From Sphingobacterium sp. UBA6711 (GTDB lineage: Bacteria > Bacteroidota > Bacteroidia > Sphingobacteriales > Sphingobacteriaceae): a stretch of 9,599 nt of DNA. Below are positions 6,776-9,599 of this stretch, piece after piece; the stretch's first letter is position 1, and every line of letters begins with the position of its first letter. The position numbers and the translations under genes are program-made. A model generated the notes under the pieces. It was not told the origin of the DNA, ran no database searches, and saw only the letters and a program-made list of their open reading frames with translations. The stretch lies in NCBI GenBank assembly GCA_002454415.1, contig DKIT01000018.1, positions 2,930-12,528 of the forward strand. The letters are read 5' to 3'.

Positions 6776-6811
6776 TCGCGAATATTATTTAGCGCGGTAG
6801 CAATATCGCGA
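6776..6811 (+). promoter_or_regulatory. Inverted repeat just upstream of mcrB (operator or leader hairpin)
   Basis: TCGCGAATATT at 6776-6786 is complementary to AATATCGCGA at 6802-6811, giving a 10-bp stem with a single bulged A and a 15-base loop. Each arm also holds the self-complementary hexamer TCGCGA, 30 bases apart, about three helical turns. A weak -7-like TAAATTTT at 6769-6776 overlaps its left edge. The repeat ends 18 bases before the mcrB ATG. It could bind a repressor or fold in the mRNA leader and limit translation. Confidence 0.45.
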
Positions 6812-6829
6812 TAACAAGTCAGTATTAAT

Positions 6830-8593
6830 ATGTTAAGTTACGACGCATACGAGAAGAGTGTTTATGAGTGGTTGATGGGCAAACATCAGGCAGATAACAA
6901 TTTTACATTTACAGTGAGACAAAGTGCCACGAAGAACTCCGAAACGGATTACTTTATCGGCACACAGCGGTCAGGCTATTTCGCAACCACATTTTGGTCG
7001 ATTCCAGTCAATTTTCCAGGATCCTCCGGTGATGCCATCAGTTTGATATTCGTTTTGGGAGAATCTAACTATACCTACTATTTTGAATTTACCCAAACCC
7101 AAGATCCCAGAGATGATCAAAATCGTGCCGTACTGAACTTAATTAAAACAATTAAAGAACCCTTGGTCGAAAAATATACCCTGGCGCGGAAAATCAATGA
7201 AACGGCCAAAATGTATACGATTCGAATCGCTGGCCTTCAAGAAAACTATGCTTTACTCGAAGATATGTTCCAGGATATCGATGTCCAATTGCCCGGTATT
7301 ATCGCCATCGTCGATCAGGGTATTTTGAGCGTCAAGCAATCTATTCAGCGGTTTACAGCCCACCGTGTTACGCCTCAAGAGTTTGTCAGCCTGATCAATA
7401 AGCTAAATCAACGCGTCGAAAAGCATCGCAATATGGTAAAGGAAATAGCAGCAACGGAAATATCTTTTGACAATGAAATTTCCATAAACAGCCATTCCAT
7501 GCCACTGAACCAAATTTTGTATGGTCCTCCAGGTACCGGAAAGACTTACAATACCATCAACTTGGCCCTTTCGATCATCGAAGGAAAAACTGATGCCGAA
7601 CTGTCCCTTGAGGACAGAGCCTCCCTGAAAGCGCGTTATCAGCATTATGTAGACAACGGACAGGTCCTTTTTACAACTTTTCATCAAAGTATGAGCTATG
7701 AGGATTTTGTGGAAGGGATTAAACCCCGTTTTGATGAAAACGAAGATGGGAGCAAACAGCTGATCTATGAAGTGGAAAGCGGCCTATTTAAGATTGCCTG
7801 TGCGCATGCAGCATACAACATGTATATTGAAGTGAAGGGCGCATCATTGGGCCAATCTGCCGAAGTGCCGCCTGCCAGCACAGCGCTGGTCAGTAAATTT
7901 AATTCCGGGCTGTTTCAAAAGGCGATCAGCAATCCAGACATTGAAGGTAAACCAGTGGTTTTAATTATAGATGAGATCAATAGAGGCAATGTCTCCGCGA
8001 TCTTTGGCGAGCTGATTACGCTGATTGAAGAATCCAAGCGTGCCGGAAGGGGAGAAGCGCTTGAAGTCACTCTTCCTTATAGCAAACAGAAATTTTCTGT
8101 TCCCTCCAATCTATATATCATTGGTACGATGAATACGGCTGACCGTTCGGTAGAAGCTTTGGATACCGCTTTGCGCCGCCGATTTGCCTTTGTGGAGATG
8201 ATGCCCAATGCAGCACTGCTTGCAGGCATCATCATTGAAAATATCAATCTCCAACATATCCTCATGAGGATCAACGATCGCATCAAGGTACTTTTGGATA
8301 AAGACCATCAGATTGGGCATTCCTATCTGATCACTGTGCGGTCAACTCGGGATCTGGCCCATGCCTTTAACAATTGCATCATCCCCCTACTCAAAGAATA
8401 CTTTTATCGGGATGAGGAGAAAATTGCTTTGGTGCTGGGGACGGGTTTTATTGCGCTGGAAAATGACAGCTTTTCAGGCGATCTCTTTCCCGACTTACCG
8501 AACATTCGAAAGCCACAATATAAGACCAGGCTGAATATACTTGAGGTGCCTGAAGAGCATATTATTGACGCCTTGAACCAATTGATCGGATAA
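6830..8593 (+). CDS. mcrB: McrB-type AAA+ GTPase of a modification-dependent restriction system
   Basis: The C-terminal two thirds is a clear McrB motor: Walker A GPPGTGKT at 232-239, the family block FHQSMSYEDFVEGI at 284-297, Walker B VVLIIDEINRGN at 376-387 (D381, E382), the McrB signature MNTADRS at 434-440 and ALRRRF at 447-452 with probable arginine fingers. In the known McrBC system, McrB hexamers hydrolyse GTP, stimulated by McrC, and translocate DNA from methylated sites. Residues 1 to about 220 form an N-terminal part that should recognise the target. It has a mixed alpha/beta first half (SGYFATTFWSIPVNFPGSSG, then NYTYYFEFTQTQDPRDD) and a helical, coiled-coil-like second half (about 160-215). 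I do not recognise this domain; it is not obviously the E. coli McrB DNA-binding domain. The start is the first ATG after an in-frame TAA at 6812-6814. mcrC follows after four bases. Confidence 0.93.
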   Translation: MLSYDAYEKSVYEWLMGKHQADNNFTFTVRQSATKNSETDYFIGTQRSGYFATTFWSIPVNFPGSSGDAISLIFVLGESNYTYYFEFTQTQDPRDDQNRAVLNLIKTIKEPLVEKYTLARKINETAKMYTIRIAGLQENYALLEDMFQDIDVQLPGIIAIVDQGILSVKQSIQRFTAHRVTPQEFVSLINKLNQRVEKHRNMVKEIAATEISFDNEISINSHSMPLNQILYGPPGTGKTYNTINLALSIIEGKTDAELSLEDRASLKARYQHYVDNGQVLFTTFHQSMSYEDFVEGIKPRFDENEDGSKQLIYEVESGLFKIACAHAAYNMYIEVKGASLGQSAEVPPASTALVSKFNSGLFQKAISNPDIEGKPVVLIIDEINRGNVSAIFGELITLIEESKRAGRGEALEVTLPYSKQKFSVPSNLYIIGTMNTADRSVEALDTALRRRFAFVEMMPNAALLAGIIIENINLQHILMRINDRIKVLLDKDHQIGHSYLITVRSTRDLAHAFNNCIIPLLKEYFYRDEEKIALVLGTGFIALENDSFSGDLFPDLPNIRKPQYKTRLNILEVPEEHIIDALNQLIG

Positions 8594-8597
8594 TCGT

Positions 8598-9599
8598 ATG
8601 CAGCATGTCCTACGAGTCTACGAGCATGATACTTTGTATCTCAATCATTCCTACCAAACCCAGGCAGGAGAAAGCTTGCGGTTTGGTAAAATTTACTTCA
8701 ATGTACTGCTCAAATACAACGATCTGCATCGGGGAAAATACTTTGTGCCTGTCTATCAGGGGATCCAGTTTAAGAACTATGTGGGGATTGTTCAGGTGGA
8801 CGATCTTGTCATTGAGATTCTGCCCAAGATCCAGCGGACAGCATCTACCGTCAACTGGCGCGATGTATTGATCGAGATGCTCCTCGAAACGGAGCGGCTC
8901 AAAATTACAGTCATGGGTAAGGCTTTTGTGGACAAACAACAGATTCATTTATTGGATATTTACTTTGACTGGTATCTGACGGAGGTCGAAGAACTGCTGC
9001 ATCATGGGCTGGTTAAACAATATTATCAAGAAACTAAAAACACCATCGCGCTCAAGGGGAAGCTGGAGTTTGCAGGGCATATACAGCTCAATCTCGTCCA
9101 TCAAGAACGCTTTTACAATACCCATCAAGTGTATGGCGGTGACCATGTGTTGCATCAGATTCTCCAGCTGGCTTTAGAGGTAGTCGCTCGTTTATCGCGG
9201 GGAAGTTACCGTTATGGGCGCTGTAAGACTGTGCAGTTGAATTTTCCAGAAGTCAAAGATATTTGGGCCGATCAACACTTATTTGATCGGTTATCTTACA
9301 GCCGTAAAACGGAATGTTATCGGACAGCGATCGAAATAGCACGATTGATTATTCTAAACTATGCCCCCAATGTCAAAGCAGGAACTGAAAATATGTTGGC
9401 CTTACTGTTCAATATGAATGAATTGTGGGAGCAGTATGTGTTTGCCCAACTCGTGAATTGCACAAAGGAGTGGGAAGTATGGGGCCAGGAGAGCAAGCTA
9501 TTTTGGCGTGATAAGACGCTGCGGCCAGATATTCTATTGAAGCATCGGATCAGTGGGAAGAAGTTTGTCATCGATACCAAATGGAAGAATTATAGCTAT
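8598..9599 (+). CDS. mcrC: McrC-type nuclease and activator subunit (3' truncated)
   Basis: The frame is open from ATG 8598 to the window end, 334 residues so far; McrC proteins are usually a little over 400, so only the C-terminal end is missing. The N-terminal part holds the family motif YVGIVQVDDLVIEILPKI at 61-78. Next come HLLDIYFDWYLTEVEELLHHGLVKQY (about 117-142) and LKGKLEFAGHI (152-162), all typical of McrC. The PD-(D/E)xK nuclease core is present: RPDILL with D311, then VIDTKWK with D326 and K328 as the catalytic pair. McrC binds McrB, stimulates its GTP hydrolysis and cuts DNA. Start and coupling are supported by the four-base gap after the mcrB stop and a nearby GGA. All expected active-site residues within the window are intact. 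Confidence 0.93.
   Translation, partial: MQHVLRVYEHDTLYLNHSYQTQAGESLRFGKIYFNVLLKYNDLHRGKYFVPVYQGIQFKNYVGIVQVDDLVIEILPKIQRTASTVNWRDVLIEMLLETERLKITVMGKAFVDKQQIHLLDIYFDWYLTEVEELLHHGLVKQYYQETKNTIALKGKLEFAGHIQLNLVHQERFYNTHQVYGGDHVLHQILQLALEVVARLSRGSYRYGRCKTVQLNFPEVKDIWADQHLFDRLSYSRKTECYRTAIEIARLIILNYAPNVKAGTENMLALLFNMNELWEQYVFAQLVNCTKEWEVWGQESKLFWRDKTLRPDILLKHRISGKKFVIDTKWKNYSY

Noticed and set aside
8605..8948. Open frames of 88 (plus) and 112 (minus) codons within mcrC
   Set aside because: The frame from 8598 carries conserved McrC motifs throughout, including the nuclease residues, so the others are shadows.

Overview
The window looks like chromosomal DNA from a Bacteroidota bacterium, most likely of the Sphingobacterium/Pedobacter group. 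The evidence is a GLPGLI-family protein, a TonB-receptor-like barrel with an N-terminal carboxypeptidase-regulatory domain, a clear TTG-N20-TAnnTTTG promoter, A-rich translation starts and few Shine-Dalgarno sites. The genus is inferred from style, not from a marker gene.

Layout. (1) 1-1086, plus strand: the C-terminal part of a tetratricopeptide-repeat protein, cut by the window edge. (2) 1156-1548, plus strand: a good promoter followed by a 102-residue membrane protein of unknown role, ending tail to tail with the next operon. (3) 5021-1559, minus strand: a two-gene envelope operon with a GLPGLI periplasmic protein followed, with a 20-nt overlap, by an 897-residue outer-membrane barrel protein. 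Just upstream on the same strand is a small secreted protein (5445-5101), set off by a hairpin. (4) 5473-5884: a gene-free stretch rich in small stem-loops, between divergent genes. (5) 5885-6221, plus strand: a small lipoprotein whose end may be frameshifted. (6) 6222-6829: mostly gene debris, including a minus-strand coding remnant in two frames, then an inverted repeat directly ahead of the next operon. (7) 6830-9599, plus strand: an McrBC-type modification-dependent restriction system, with a complete mcrB and an mcrC cut off just after its nuclease motif.

How the genes work together. The GLPGLI and barrel proteins probably act together at the outer membrane; their substrate is unknown. 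McrB (GTP-driven AAA+ motor with a sensor domain) and McrC (activator and PD-(D/E)xK nuclease) together cut foreign modified DNA. The N-terminal domain of McrB, which should set target choice, is not one I recognise. It is the best candidate for something new here. I see no tRNA, rRNA, insertion sequence or CRISPR array.
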